Source of the DNA: a virus
Virus record (IMG/VR): IMGVR_UViG_3300035307_000014
Location: 1-62,089 of that record
Reading direction: 5' to 3' (one strand)
Length of the DNA stretch: 62,089 nucleotides
In this document: positions 8,634-17,718 of the stretch, in pieces
How the letters are laid out: every line of letters starts with the position of its first letter
Position numbering within the stretch: the stretch's first letter is position 1
The notes under the pieces: model-generated
Database searches by the model: none
The model's input: the letters and a program-made list of their open reading frames with translations, nothing else
What the model was told of the DNA's origin: nothing
Translations under genes and position numbers: made by a program

Positions 8634-9836
8634 ATGCGCGCTCGCGTCGAAACCATCCGCCGCCTCTTCGGAAGCAGCGCCGCTCCCGGCTGCGCTCTCG
8701 ACGCTCGTGATCCGGCAACGATCAAGCGCGACAAAAACGGGCGCTTCGCGAAGTCGGCATCCAGCGGCGGCGCAAGCACAGCAAAGCCCATGCCAAAGAA
8801 AGACGTGAGCGCTCAGGCGCACGCAGCGGCTAAGGCGAAAGTGGCAGAGAACGCAGCGAAGCCGAAGAAGGCTGCGCCCAAAAAGACGGCGGCCAGCAAA
8901 GAGAAGGCTCCGGCCGAGGGCAGGGCGGCGAAGCCGAAGACCGCAAAGGTCAAGTCCGAAAAGACACCGGCTGCCACCAAAGAGGCAAAGCCGGTCACCG
9001 AAAAGCAGAAGAAGAGCATAGTAGCCGCCGCCTTGAAGGAGGCTCCAGCGGCTACGTCAAGACCGCTTCGCAACAAAATACTCGACGCATATCTGAAATC
9101 CACGGGTGGAAAAATAAACACACGCGCGCTGTTGACTGATGTGCGCGCCGCCCTTCCTGACGTGGACAGGGAAACACTAGATAAAGAACTGAAGCAGCTC
9201 CAGGTTGAAGAGAAGGCTTTACTGTATCCACTCGACAATCTTATCGGGGAGCACAATGGGGACCCCAATGGACCGGCAAAGATTGCGGCGTTGAAGGAAG
9301 CCGCAATTCATATCGCTGGATCACCGCGCCATCTGCTCTGGATTGAGAACGGTTGGGAACGAGAGCCAGAAGAGACCGCCGAACCATCGCCGAAATCCAA
9401 GAGGGCGCCAGCCAAGACAAGAACTCAGGAGAAGTCCCCGAAGGAAACGGCGTCGCCCAAGGCAGAGAAACAGCCAAAGACCACCAAATCCAAGAAGCCG
9501 ACACAGGAAGAGCGCGTCGCCAAGTTCAATGAGCGGTACACGAACGCGATGAGCGCAAAGCCGTCCAGGCGAAGGGGCGCGGCGGAAAGCCCCGCAGCAG
9601 CGCCAAAGACCGATGCGACCGTGGCGCCAGCGTCAAAAGCCCCCGTGCCAGAGACCGCGCCAAGGCCAACGAAGAAAGCAGCATCAAAAAAGGCAAGCGT
9701 TGAGGCCAAGACGCCCACGCCAAAGAAACCCAAGCCGCCTACCGCCAAATTCCCAGAGTCGATGGCGGCTAAACCAAGCTGGATGCGCGATCCAGAGGGG
9801 TCAACGTCTGTTTTTGCCAAGAAAAAGTCACCGTAA
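8634..9836 (+). CDS. Basic Lys/Ala-rich head-module protein of unknown function
   Basis: The 400 residues open with VETIRRLFG, then a DPATIKRDKNGRFAKS segment matching similar gly-x-phe-x-lys motifs in the portal and the next gene. Most of the protein is low-complexity KPKKAAPKKTAA-type sequence. One compact region (about 125-235: NKILDAYLKSTGG; ALLTDVRAALPDVDRETLDK; PRHLLWIENGWERE) could be a small winged-helix-like domain. Its place among head assembly genes suggests a DNA-contacting or scaffold-associated structural protein. No enzymatic function can be assigned. Confidence 0.7.
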   Translation: MRARVETIRRLFGSSAAPGCALDARDPATIKRDKNGRFAKSASSGGASTAKPMPKKDVSAQAHAAAKAKVAENAAKPKKAAPKKTAASKEKAPAEGRAAKPKTAKVKSEKTPAATKEAKPVTEKQKKSIVAAALKEAPAATSRPLRNKILDAYLKSTGGKINTRALLTDVRAALPDVDRETLDKELKQLQVEEKALLYPLDNLIGEHNGDPNGPAKIAALKEAAIHIAGSPRHLLWIENGWEREPEETAEPSPKSKRAPAKTRTQEKSPKETASPKAEKQPKTTKSKKPTQEERVAKFNERYTNAMSAKPSRRRGAAESPAAAPKTDATVAPASKAPVPETAPRPTKKAASKKASVEAKTPTPKKPKPPTAKFPESMAAKPSWMRDPEGSTSVFAKKKSP

Positions 9837-9847
9837 CCGAAAAATAA

Positions 9848-11527
9848 ATGTCAGTATCACTAGATGGCGCATGGGTCGAGAGCGAACATGCTCGTCGCGG
9901 TGCTGGCAAAGGCGGCGGCCAATTCATCAAAGGTTACTCCCGCGCAGGAACAGCAGCCGCGCATTCGAACGATAGACTTAAGCGCAGCATCTCCCAGATG
10001 CTCCCAAAGGGGATATCCGCTGAAGTTGTTCCGAAAGTCGTAATCGAGAGTCATCCGGACGGCGGGACTCGCGTGCTGAAATTGCAGCAGGGCGAAAAAC
10101 TCAGCCGCCAACCGGGATGCACTTACCATGAAAGCGGCGGCGTCTTCATGAAGACGAGTGGAAAACTCGTTGTCTCCATGGAGTTCGGACCAGAAGAGGC
10201 TGAGGGTCTTGCGTGGCACGAGGCTTTCCACGCGTTAGACTTCGACGGGGACAAAGGCTTGTTCACCCCGAAAGAGCGTGAAGAACTGCTTGCCTATTCG
10301 TTCAAAACTGGCGCGATCAAGAAAGCAAAGCTCCAGGAATATCTGTCGCTATACGAAAGACAAGGTAAGCGCAAGGGACTTACCGGCGATGAGCTGAAGT
10401 CTTACGTTCATCGCCACGCGACCAGCGAAGTCATAAGCCACGCTCTAGAGAAACATCATCCTGATAAGAATAGCCCAATCTCGCACATCTTAGACAAGAT
10501 AAGATCAGGCGAAATAGCAAGAAGGTCTTCGCCGCGTCAAGTTGCGGGAGATCGCGCTTTGCCTAAGGAAAACTCCAAAATGACCAAGCTTGAAAACGCG
10601 TTGCGAGAGAAGTTCGCGACGCCAGCGGCCGCGATCCGCGCTCTCGGCCTCGACGAAGCCTTGCTGCGCGAAGATGGAAACACGATGAGCAAGAGAGACA
10701 AAGCCGTGCGGGCCGGGCTGAAAGAGATGCTCGCCCAAGACGCGTCGCTGGCGGAACTCACTGAGTTCCTCCAGACGCTTAACGCCACTGGAGGCGATGG
10801 TGCCGCTGAAGAGGGCGGCGAATTCGAGGATGAGGACGGCGAAGACGAGATCCCCGGCGCCGTCACCGAGCCGAACGCTGGCGTCCCGCCGATTGGTGGT
10901 GAAGGCGAAGGCGAACATTCCGACGAAGTCGCCACTGACGAACCGGCAGCGGCCATCCACGCGATCCTGAAGGACAAGCTCAGCCCCGATGAGTTGGCCC
11001 GAATCGGCGAGCTGCTTGAGAAGATCGCCACGCCCGAAGGCGACGAAGACAACGACTACGAAGGCGACATAGAAGGCGCCGTCGAGCAGCACACCGGAAT
11101 AAAGCCCGATGGTGAAGAGAAAACCGAGGGAGAAGACGAGGATAACACGGACATGAACGAGAAGCAGGATCTTGTGACGCGCCCGGCGATGGATGAAGCC
11201 ATTCGCACGGCTGTGGCCAATGCTGAGAAGCGTGCCGCTGAGAAGGCAAACGCCTTGAGGATCGCTGAGAGGACCGTAGAGCCGTATGTCGGCAAGCTGG
11301 CCCTGGACGCCGCTCTGGATGCCGATGGCGTCTACCGCAAGGCGCTGACCATGCTCGGCGTTGAAGGCGCTGACACCGTCCACCCGTCCGCGCTCACGCT
11401 CCTGCTCAAGGCCCAGCCTCTGCCTGGCAGCGCTCCGCGTCGCGAACCTCGTCTCGCTCAGGATGCTGCGACTGTTAAGGCGACCCTTGACCGTTTCCCG
11501 AATGCTGGCCGCCTGAAGCGCGCCTGA
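9848..11527 (+). CDS. HExxH metallopeptidase-like domain fused to an acidic scaffold
   Basis: The 559-residue protein has a QFIKG motif near the N-terminus and a zinc-protease signature HEAFH at 124-128 (WHEAFHALDFDGDKG). A downstream Glu that could be the third ligand is present (TSEVISHALEKHH) but not proven. From about residue 245 the sequence changes to a scaffold-like acidic helical protein (MTKLENALREKF; GGEFEDEDGEDE; EKRAAEKANALRIAE). An in-frame ATG with its own Shine-Dalgarno lies at that border. It precedes cement and capsid genes, fitting a fused protease/scaffold. The domain reading is inference. Confidence 0.7.
   Translation: MSVSLDGAWVESEHARRGAGKGGGQFIKGYSRAGTAAAHSNDRLKRSISQMLPKGISAEVVPKVVIESHPDGGTRVLKLQQGEKLSRQPGCTYHESGGVFMKTSGKLVVSMEFGPEEAEGLAWHEAFHALDFDGDKGLFTPKEREELLAYSFKTGAIKKAKLQEYLSLYERQGKRKGLTGDELKSYVHRHATSEVISHALEKHHPDKNSPISHILDKIRSGEIARRSSPRQVAGDRALPKENSKMTKLENALREKFATPAAAIRALGLDEALLREDGNTMSKRDKAVRAGLKEMLAQDASLAELTEFLQTLNATGGDGAAEEGGEFEDEDGEDEIPGAVTEPNAGVPPIGGEGEGEHSDEVATDEPAAAIHAILKDKLSPDELARIGELLEKIATPEGDEDNDYEGDIEGAVEQHTGIKPDGEEKTEGEDEDNTDMNEKQDLVTRPAMDEAIRTAVANAEKRAAEKANALRIAERTVEPYVGKLALDAALDADGVYRKALTMLGVEGADTVHPSALTLLLKAQPLPGSAPRREPRLAQDAATVKATLDRFPNAGRLKRA
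10580..11527 (+). CDS. Candidate nested in-frame scaffold protein
   Basis: An in-frame ATG at 10580 (codon 245 of the larger gene) is preceded by TAAGGAA with 9 nt spacing. It would give a 315-residue acidic, Lys/Glu-rich, helix-prone protein with no metallopeptidase part. Nested scaffold genes inside protease genes are known in other phages, such as lambda C/Nu3. This is proposed from the start site and composition only. Confidence 0.5.
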   Translation: MTKLENALREKFATPAAAIRALGLDEALLREDGNTMSKRDKAVRAGLKEMLAQDASLAELTEFLQTLNATGGDGAAEEGGEFEDEDGEDEIPGAVTEPNAGVPPIGGEGEGEHSDEVATDEPAAAIHAILKDKLSPDELARIGELLEKIATPEGDEDNDYEGDIEGAVEQHTGIKPDGEEKTEGEDEDNTDMNEKQDLVTRPAMDEAIRTAVANAEKRAAEKANALRIAERTVEPYVGKLALDAALDADGVYRKALTMLGVEGADTVHPSALTLLLKAQPLPGSAPRREPRLAQDAATVKATLDRFPNAGRLKRA

Positions 11528-11548
11528 TTGTCCTAAGGATTTCAAGCA

Positions 11549-12508
11549 ATGACCACAGCTATTATCGGACAAACGTCCATCAACATCACGCAGGCGCCTG
11601 CTGTCGCGGGTGACTTCGCGTCCACCAATCCCCGGCATAGCGCGCTAACTCCGGCTGAAGGCGCGTTCCAGGCTGGTTTAAGCGGCTGCACCATCGGCCT
11701 GTTCGCCTGGATCGACAGTCTCGGCAACTACGTGAACAACTTTGGCTCGGGAACGCCGAATGCTTTCGTGGCGCGTACTCAAGAAGCGCTGATCACGACT
11801 TATGCGAGCCCCTATGGCAGCACGATCCCGGCTGGTTTCATGGTCGGGAATGCTTTCGACCGTGGCGACTTCTGGGTTTCGAACTCCGGATCAACCGCCG
11901 CCATTCCCGGAATGAAAGCGTATGCCAATTTTGTGACTGGCGCCGTGTCCTTCAACTGGACAGGAAACGCGACCACTTCAACCACCGCGACCACTGGAGC
12001 CACTGTTGCAGCCGGAACCGCCGCGACATTCACTGGCGTGATTGTGAACGGCGTGCTCACAGCGAGCGCAGTCACGAACACCATCTATCCCGGCGCCGTC
12101 CTCACTGGCGGATCGGCAATCTCGGGAACCTATGTTACTGCGCAGCTCACTGGCACTGCGGGCGGCGCTGGCACCTATTCCGTCTATCCGAGCAATCAGT
12201 CGGCTGTGTCTGCCGCACTCACCGCGACTCCCGCAGTGCTCAATACCGGCACCATGAGTTCTGGAACCGTCGCCATCGGCGACTCCATTGTTAGCACGAG
12301 CGTTTCTGCATCCGGTGTCCTCGTCGGCGCGATAGTGACGGCCTCAGTCACTACAAATCAGTGGGTCTTGGCGCCCGCTCAGGGACAGGCTGCTGTCGGG
12401 ACCGTGGCGAGCAGCACTATCGTTCTGGCGACCAACATCGAAACGAAGTGGTACGCGAAGTCCAATGGCACGCAGTACGAACTCGTGAAGATCAGCGACG
12501 TCGTTTGA
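11549..12508 (+). CDS. Structural cement protein (Gp24-like) with extra C-terminal domain
   Basis: Residues about 15-130 match the phage structural cement family placed before DUF2184 capsids: GDFASTNPRHSALTPAEG, GFMVGNAFDRGDFWVS, AYANFVTGAV. From about residue 140 a Thr/Ala/Gly-rich beta-sandwich-like extension follows (SAISGTYVTAQLTGTAGGAG), and the C-terminus ends in TKWYAKSNGTQYELVKISD. The total of 319 residues is longer than the core alone. It should bind the outside of the capsid lattice and stabilise it. Confidence 0.82.
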   Translation: MTTAIIGQTSINITQAPAVAGDFASTNPRHSALTPAEGAFQAGLSGCTIGLFAWIDSLGNYVNNFGSGTPNAFVARTQEALITTYASPYGSTIPAGFMVGNAFDRGDFWVSNSGSTAAIPGMKAYANFVTGAVSFNWTGNATTSTTATTGATVAAGTAATFTGVIVNGVLTASAVTNTIYPGAVLTGGSAISGTYVTAQLTGTAGGAGTYSVYPSNQSAVSAALTATPAVLNTGTMSSGTVAIGDSIVSTSVSASGVLVGAIVTASVTTNQWVLAPAQGQAAVGTVASSTIVLATNIETKWYAKSNGTQYELVKISDVV

Positions 12509-12536
12509 CGCTTAAAGCAACATCAAGGAAGTAATT

Positions 12537-13568
12537 ATGAGAAAAAATCCTGAACTGGTGCGCTTTGAGCGTGACTGGGGCATTGTGTCTACGGCTATGG
12601 ACTACATGCCAGATGACCTGTCCATTGCCATGGACGCGCAGCCTGCGACCATTACGACTGGCAACGCCGGTATTCCGGTGTTTATGCTGAATTGGGTTGA
12701 CCCTGAAGTCATCCGTATTCTTCAAGCTCCGAATGAAGGGGCGAATATCCTCGGAGAGGTGAAGAAGGGCGACTGGACAACCCGGACAGCTTACTTCCCT
12801 ACCATCGAGAATACTGGTCAGGTTGCTGCGTATGGCGACTTTTCCGAGAGCGGAAGATCGAACGCGAACGCTAACTACCCGACCCGTCAGTCATTTAATT
12901 TCCAGACCATCATCGAGTACGGTGATATGGAAGTTGATATGGCGGGGGAAGCGCGGCTGAATTGGGTTTCTGAGAACCAGCAATCGGCGGCGTCTACCCT
13001 CGATAAGTTCATGGACTTGACCTATCACTTTGGCGTCTCCGGCCTCCAGAATGAAGGCTTGCTGAATGCTGCTGGTCTGCCTTCGGCTTTGACGCCCTCG
13101 ACCAAGGCCGCTGGCGGAACCACTTGGATGAGTGCGACGGGCGTGCAGAACGCGACCGCCACCGAAGTCTATGGCGACGTCCAGTCGTTGGTCAACGCCC
13201 TGCTGATCAACTCCAAAGGCCGCATCAAGCCGACTGACGCGATGAGCTTGGTGATGACGCCTGGCTCGGTTGGCGCCCTGAATGCGACCAACGCCTACGG
13301 CAAAACCGCCGCTGAGCTGATCAAGCTCAACTATCCGCAGATGGAAATCAAGGTCTCCGCCCGCTACGCGACTGCGGCCGGAAACGTGGTTCAGCTCTTT
13401 GCCAAGAAGTTCAGTGGCAAAGACACTGGATACTGCGCCTTTACTGAAAAGCAGCGCGATTTTCCAGTAGTCCGTGAGTTGAGCGGATACAAGCAAAAGA
13501 AGATGGCAGGTACTTGGGGTTTCATCCTCCGTTACCCCATCGCCGTTTCTCAGATGATCGGGGTCTAA
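12537..13568 (+). CDS. Major capsid protein (DUF2184 family)
   Basis: The 343 residues match the DUF2184 major capsid family: RFERDWGIVSTAMDYMPDD at the start, a mid segment GEARLNWVSENQQSAASTL, and AVSQMIGV at the C-terminus. It lies between cement and small decoration genes, the standard position. It forms the icosahedral shell. A Shine-Dalgarno-like AAGGAAG stands before the ATG. Confidence 0.92.
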   Translation: MRKNPELVRFERDWGIVSTAMDYMPDDLSIAMDAQPATITTGNAGIPVFMLNWVDPEVIRILQAPNEGANILGEVKKGDWTTRTAYFPTIENTGQVAAYGDFSESGRSNANANYPTRQSFNFQTIIEYGDMEVDMAGEARLNWVSENQQSAASTLDKFMDLTYHFGVSGLQNEGLLNAAGLPSALTPSTKAAGGTTWMSATGVQNATATEVYGDVQSLVNALLINSKGRIKPTDAMSLVMTPGSVGALNATNAYGKTAAELIKLNYPQMEIKVSARYATAAGNVVQLFAKKFSGKDTGYCAFTEKQRDFPVVRELSGYKQKKMAGTWGFILRYPIAVSQMIGV

Positions 13569-13569
13569 G

Positions 13570-13995
13570 ATGGCTGGAACCGTAACAGTTGCTAGCAAAC
13601 TCCCGCATGGCCTTGTGCTTGAGCTTGAGGACGAGACCAAAGACCGGGAGCCAGTCATGGGCGGCGGCCATCGTGAAGTCAAGCGGTGGCGCAAGAACGG
13701 GCAGACCGTGACCATCAATGGCACGGCTCGCCCCTTTGGTGCGCCCTATTCTCCGAACGTGCAGGAAGGCGTCGGCCTCACCTTCGGCGTTGATGCTGAT
13801 TTCTTCGCCAAGTGGCTTAAGCAGAAAGAAGATTTCCCTCCCGTTAAGGCAGGGATGATCTATGCCGCCACAACAGTGGAAGACGCCGTGGATCACGCGA
13901 AGGAAATCAGCGGCCTCAAGAGCGGTTTCGAACCGATTGACCCTTATGCTGTCCCTGACGAGTTCAAGGGCGACGTCACTCAAGCCGCTGCCTGA
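13570..13995 (+). CDS. Head-associated protein of unknown function
   Basis: The 141 residues start 1 nt after the capsid gene, so the two are probably translationally coupled. It opens with a beta-rich segment (VTVASKLPHGLVLELEDE), then VTINGTARPFGAPYSP, and a helical C-terminal part (DAVDHAKEISGLKSGFEPID). Short proteins of this type regularly follow DUF2184 capsid genes and may be capsid-associated. No catalytic motif is seen. Confidence 0.75.
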   Translation: MAGTVTVASKLPHGLVLELEDETKDREPVMGGGHREVKRWRKNGQTVTINGTARPFGAPYSPNVQEGVGLTFGVDADFFAKWLKQKEDFPPVKAGMIYAATTVEDAVDHAKEISGLKSGFEPIDPYAVPDEFKGDVTQAAA

Positions 13996-14006
13996 GGAGG
14001 CGATCT

Positions 14007-14807
14007 ATGGCAATCTTTGACGATCAGGTTGGCAGTGTCTCCGATGCTGTCCTGGCCACGCGGCTATCTGCGGCTGGCCTCACCGTTGCGAAGGCGTCCA
14101 GCGCCACGCCACAGGCGTTGGGCGTGGCCGCTGCTGGGTCTGGGACTTCGTTTTCGCGCGACGATCATGTGCACTCGTCCACAGTCCCCAAGCTGACGTT
14201 CACCACGGCGACGAACGGCATTCTCGCGGGTTCGGGGGCCTCGACTGGCCGCACAGCGCTCGGGACCACAGCGGGCAATGCGCTGGAGTTCTACCTCAAC
14301 GCCACGCACACGACCGGCGACATGCGGGGGAACTACACCAATCTGACGTTCAGCGGTGTGGGCGGCTCTGGCGAGGCTCTGCGGGCCTTCGGCATTGTGA
14401 ACGGTGTTACGGCGGCGACTGGCGGCACAGTCAACGGCGCCCACATCTCGCTCGATTTCGTCGGGGCCAACGCCAAGATTTCCGGCGCGGGAAATGCGCT
14501 CCGGGCGACGTTCGGCATCTCAGATGCGGCGGCGACCGCAGTCGGCGGGACCTGTTCCACGATCCAGGTGGACACGTTCTTCGACACGGCCATTACCGTC
14601 CCCAATGGCTTCTCGTTTCTACGGTTCACGAACTCTGGCGTGAAGGTTGCGGCGAACCTGTTCAAGCTGCCAAACGCAATCAATGGCGCGGCTCTTCTGT
14701 TCTCTGCGCACACAGACGTAGCAATGACGCACTCGCTGCGGTGTGTATCTGAAGATGGCACGGTGTACTATCTCATGGCTACAACTAATGCAACAGGGCG
14801 TTCATAA
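14007..14807 (+). CDS. Capsid decoration/fibre-like protein
   Basis: The 266 residues are Gly/Ala/Thr-rich and beta-rich. An N-terminal segment (GTSFSRDDHVHSSTVPKL) resembles virion attachment segments in fibre proteins. The remainder (GNALEFYLNATHTTGDMRGN; HSLRCVSEDGTVYYLMA) looks like a beta-sheet knob. Its place between capsid and neck genes argues for a head-bound protein rather than a tail fibre. Function is unassigned. Confidence 0.65.
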   Translation: MAIFDDQVGSVSDAVLATRLSAAGLTVAKASSATPQALGVAAAGSGTSFSRDDHVHSSTVPKLTFTTATNGILAGSGASTGRTALGTTAGNALEFYLNATHTTGDMRGNYTNLTFSGVGGSGEALRAFGIVNGVTAATGGTVNGAHISLDFVGANAKISGAGNALRATFGISDAAATAVGGTCSTIQVDTFFDTAITVPNGFSFLRFTNSGVKVAANLFKLPNAINGAALLFSAHTDVAMTHSLRCVSEDGTVYYLMATTNATGRS

Positions 14808-14998
14808 TGCCAGTGACTCGTGAATACTTGGAGGAGCAAGCTGTAAGCCTGAAAAAGCAGGCTGAACAGTCCCTTATTGCAGTTCACAATGCAAACGGCG
14901 CCCTATCCGCCATCATGCATCTCTTGGAAGTCATGGACCGGGAGGCGGCGGCTCCTGCACCGGCGCTCCCCTCTCCTGACCAAACCATCCAGGATTAA
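14807..14998 (+). CDS. Small helical protein
   Basis: The 63 residues form one long amphipathic helix (REYLEEQAVSLKKQAEQSL; AIMHLLEVMDREAA) with a Pro/Ala-rich tail. The ATG overlaps the preceding stop (TAATG), indicating coupling. No known family was recognised. It might trimerise or chaperone neighbouring fibre proteins; that is a guess. Confidence 0.6.
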   Translation: MPVTREYLEEQAVSLKKQAEQSLIAVHNANGALSAIMHLLEVMDREAAAPAPALPSPDQTIQD

Positions 14999-15013
14999 AG
15001 GACGGGCAAACCC

Positions 15014-16438
15014 ATGGCCGACAACATCGACGTTACCCCAGGCACGGGGGCCACGATTGCAGCGGACAACATCGCCAGCGTGCTTCACCAACGTGTCAAG
15101 TTGTCGCTTGGCGCTGATGGGGTCGCCAACGATGCCGCTGCGGGCGCAGGTGTTGTTGGCGTGGACACTCAACGCGTAACGCTGGCGTCAAATGATCCTG
15201 CCGTGGTTGCTTTGGGAGAGGTTCAGGCTTCGCCCACTCCCAACACAGTACTTGACAGACTTAAGGCGCTGCTTACCGGCATTTCCCTCGCCGCAGGGTC
15301 TAATATTGTTGGCAAAGTCGGCGTCCAAGTCGGGGGCTCCGATGTTGCGGACGCCCACCCGGTCCCCGTGGTCGAAGGCAATTCGGCCGCGCCAATCACG
15401 GGCGCCTCGATGCCTGCTGGCGGCGTGGGCCTCACGGGATGGCTGTCGGCAATCTGGACGCGGCTGGCTGGCGTGACGCTGGCGTCCGGATCGGCGGTGA
15501 TCGGGAAAATCGGGATCGATCAGACTACACCCGGAAGCACTAACTTAGTCGCGACGAACGCGGACGCTGCCATCGGCGCCGGAACGGCTCCAGCAAAATC
15601 GCACATCGCCGGTGGGGTCTATAATTCGCCAGCGCCCACGCTGACGGCGGGGCAAACCGCCGCGCTTCAGCTTGACGCTGACGGCTCACTGTACAGCAAT
15701 GTCAGGGATTGGACGGTCTCCAGCGCTACCGTTCTCGGCAAAGTAAGTGTGGACCAGACGACGCCTGGAACCACAAACCTCATCGCAACGAACGCCGATG
15801 GCACGGTGACACCCGGAACAGCGCCTTCCAAGTCGTTCGTCTCTGGCGGCGTGTACAACGCCTCTGGCCCCACCTACACAGAGGGGCAATGCGGAGCGCA
15901 TCGCCATGATGTTAAAGGCCGACTCATAATAACTCAGGAAAAGCGGGCAACGTATTCGGCCTGTATTTCCAGCTTAACTGTGGCGTCTAATCCAACTGAT
16001 TTTTTCGAGATATATGGCGCTGTTGGAAAAACTATCATCGTCAAAAGAATAAGAGTAAGTGGAACTTCATCTGGCACTCAACAAGTCCTCCTCATCATCC
16101 TCAAGAGAAGCACGGCCAATAGCGGCGGAACACCTGTGGCGGTGACGGCGGTGCCCCACGACTCGACGAACGCTGCGGCCTCCGCTGTAGTGCGGGCATA
16201 CACGGCAAACCCAACAACAGGAACACTAGTTGGATCAGTGCGCGCCCCTCTATACACGATGGTTGCAGCAAGTAGCAATTATGTGTGCGACTTGATGCAG
16301 TTGGAGTTCGGCACGGAAGAAGACCAAGGGATAATTCTGAGAGGAACAGGGGAAGGATTATGCCTAAACCTCGGAGGCGTATCCGTATCAGGATCGGTGT
16401 TTAACATCTCGGTAGAGTGGCGTGAAGTCGTTGAGTAA
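15014..16438 (+). CDS. Head fibre-like protein with internal repeats
   Basis: The 474 residues contain two repeats of about 75 residues. Each runs from (I/L)GK(I/V)xxDQTTPG through TNL(V/I)ATNAD, GTAPxKS and GGVYN to a (A/V)DG/KG(S/R)L end. A shorter related unit (LAAGSNIVGKVGVQVGGSD) lies upstream. The C-terminal about 150 residues form a different, lower-GC beta domain (FFEIYGAVGKTIIVKRIRVS; EFGTEEDQGIILRG). Repeats plus a C-terminal knob fit a trimeric shaft and head. The position in the capsid block suggests a head fibre. Confidence 0.65.
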   Translation: MADNIDVTPGTGATIAADNIASVLHQRVKLSLGADGVANDAAAGAGVVGVDTQRVTLASNDPAVVALGEVQASPTPNTVLDRLKALLTGISLAAGSNIVGKVGVQVGGSDVADAHPVPVVEGNSAAPITGASMPAGGVGLTGWLSAIWTRLAGVTLASGSAVIGKIGIDQTTPGSTNLVATNADAAIGAGTAPAKSHIAGGVYNSPAPTLTAGQTAALQLDADGSLYSNVRDWTVSSATVLGKVSVDQTTPGTTNLIATNADGTVTPGTAPSKSFVSGGVYNASGPTYTEGQCGAHRHDVKGRLIITQEKRATYSACISSLTVASNPTDFFEIYGAVGKTIIVKRIRVSGTSSGTQQVLLIILKRSTANSGGTPVAVTAVPHDSTNAAASAVVRAYTANPTTGTLVGSVRAPLYTMVAASSNYVCDLMQLEFGTEEDQGIILRGTGEGLCLNLGGVSVSGSVFNISVEWREVVE

Positions 16439-16452
16439 TAAGATCAACTAAA

Positions 16453-16929
16453 ATGATAATACTATTCTTTCCCACTCCCCGCCCTCCAATCATAGCAGCA
16501 TCAATGTTTTCTACTGGGATATCTTATTCCGGCCTATCGCAGCATGGAATTTCTAACGCTCCACTACCAAAACCCGTCGTCGTAACAACCACACTCATCA
16601 CTCGGAGGCGTCGCGCCATGGAGTATCCGTTTGCGCCTGGCGTGACCTACACGCTTCAGCCGGGGTCGGCTGTACCGGCTTTCCAGAAACTCTGGGAACT
16701 GCCCACAGGCGCGCCCACAAAGCGCCAGGTGCGCATCGCCTCCGCCGCCGCCAATCCTCTGATTTACATTGTGTTCGGCGCATCCGGGGTCACGGCCACG
16801 TCAAGCGATATGCCTATTGTCGGCGGGTCATCCGAAGTATTCACGATCCCCGAGACCTCGAATTACATCTCATCGCTGTCGTATAGCGGCGCGCCTACGT
16901 TCTATGTGACTGCCGGATTTGGAGACTGA
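16453..16929 (+). CDS. Small structural protein, start uncertain
   Basis: From the first ATG the protein has 158 residues. A second ATG at 16618 has a stronger Shine-Dalgarno (GGAGG, 9 nt) and gives 104 residues starting MEYPFAPGVTYTLQPGS. The N-terminal extension is Pro/Ile-rich (PRPPIIAASMFSTGISYSG) and could be real or read-through of a leader. The core is beta-rich without recognised motifs. It is flanked by capsid-decoration genes. Confidence 0.55.
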   Translation: MIILFFPTPRPPIIAASMFSTGISYSGLSQHGISNAPLPKPVVVTTTLITRRRRAMEYPFAPGVTYTLQPGSAVPAFQKLWELPTGAPTKRQVRIASAAANPLIYIVFGASGVTATSSDMPIVGGSSEVFTIPETSNYISSLSYSGAPTFYVTAGFGD

Positions 16930-16932
16930 CCG

Positions 16933-17715
16933 ATGGCTGGCCCAATTTTCGCTGACCGCGTCAAAGATGTATCTGCCACAACCGGCACAGGGACATTTGC
17001 GCTTGCGGGGAATCCTCCGACTGGGAGCCGGTCATTCTCCGTCGTGGGCAATGGCAACACCTGTTACTACTGCGCATACACGTCGGATCAAGCGCAGGTT
17101 GAGGTTGGCCTCGGCACGTACTCATCCACCGGCCCGACGCTGGCTCGTAACACCGTGGCGTATTCGACCAACGGCAACGCCAAAGTCTCATTTACCGCGC
17201 CGATCACAATCGAGCTTGTCGCGGCGGCCGCCTTCTTCACTGCGGCCCAAGCGGCTAATGCTGTGATGGTTGGCGACACCGGCTCTGGCGGTACAGCGGG
17301 CATTGCTCCCGCTCCAGCGGCGGGAGATGCTGCGGCCAACAAATTCCTTAACGCAGATGGGACATGGAAAGTAATGGAAACGCCAGGAACGCCTGTGCAC
17401 TATCTTAGTGCAGCATCCACGAACCAGACCAACGTCAAGGCGGCACCTGGCGTTCTGATGAACATTACCGCGATAAACACCACGGCGACGGTGTATTATC
17501 TGAAACTACACAACACAGCATCAACTCCTACTGCTGGCACGACCCCAGTCGTGCAGTGTTATGCCATACCTGCAAGTACTTCAGGCAACGGTTTCACGAT
17601 CAGCGTCCCAATGACGTTTGCAACAGGCATTGCGTTCACATTAGTTGGTGGTATTGCCGACAACGATGCATCCAGCGCCGCTACGGGCGTAACTATAGAT
17701 TTTGTGTACAGGTGA
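16933..17715 (+). CDS. Fibre protein with the adapter domain shared with the tailspike
   Basis: The 260 residues have an N-terminal domain of about 110 residues (DRVKDVSATTGTGTFAL; GSRSFSVVGNG; GTYSSTGPTLARNTV) that matches the N-terminus of the tailspike at 36968 in pattern. The C-terminal part (HYLSAASTNQTNVKAAPGVL; YLKLHNTASTPTAGTTPVV) resembles small phage beta-sandwich proteins. It lies in the capsid-decoration block. The shared N-terminal domain is probably a virion-attachment module. Confidence 0.65.
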   Translation: MAGPIFADRVKDVSATTGTGTFALAGNPPTGSRSFSVVGNGNTCYYCAYTSDQAQVEVGLGTYSSTGPTLARNTVAYSTNGNAKVSFTAPITIELVAAAAFFTAAQAANAVMVGDTGSGGTAGIAPAPAAGDAAANKFLNADGTWKVMETPGTPVHYLSAASTNQTNVKAAPGVLMNITAINTTATVYYLKLHNTASTPTAGTTPVVQCYAIPASTSGNGFTISVPMTFATGIAFTLVGGIADNDASSAATGVTIDFVYR

Positions 17716-17718
17716 TAT

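Noticed and set aside
10505-11638. A 377-residue minus-strand frame opposite the scaffold gene
   Set aside because: It mirrors the codon bias of the plus-strand gene in GC-rich DNA, has no ribosome site and no recognisable motif.
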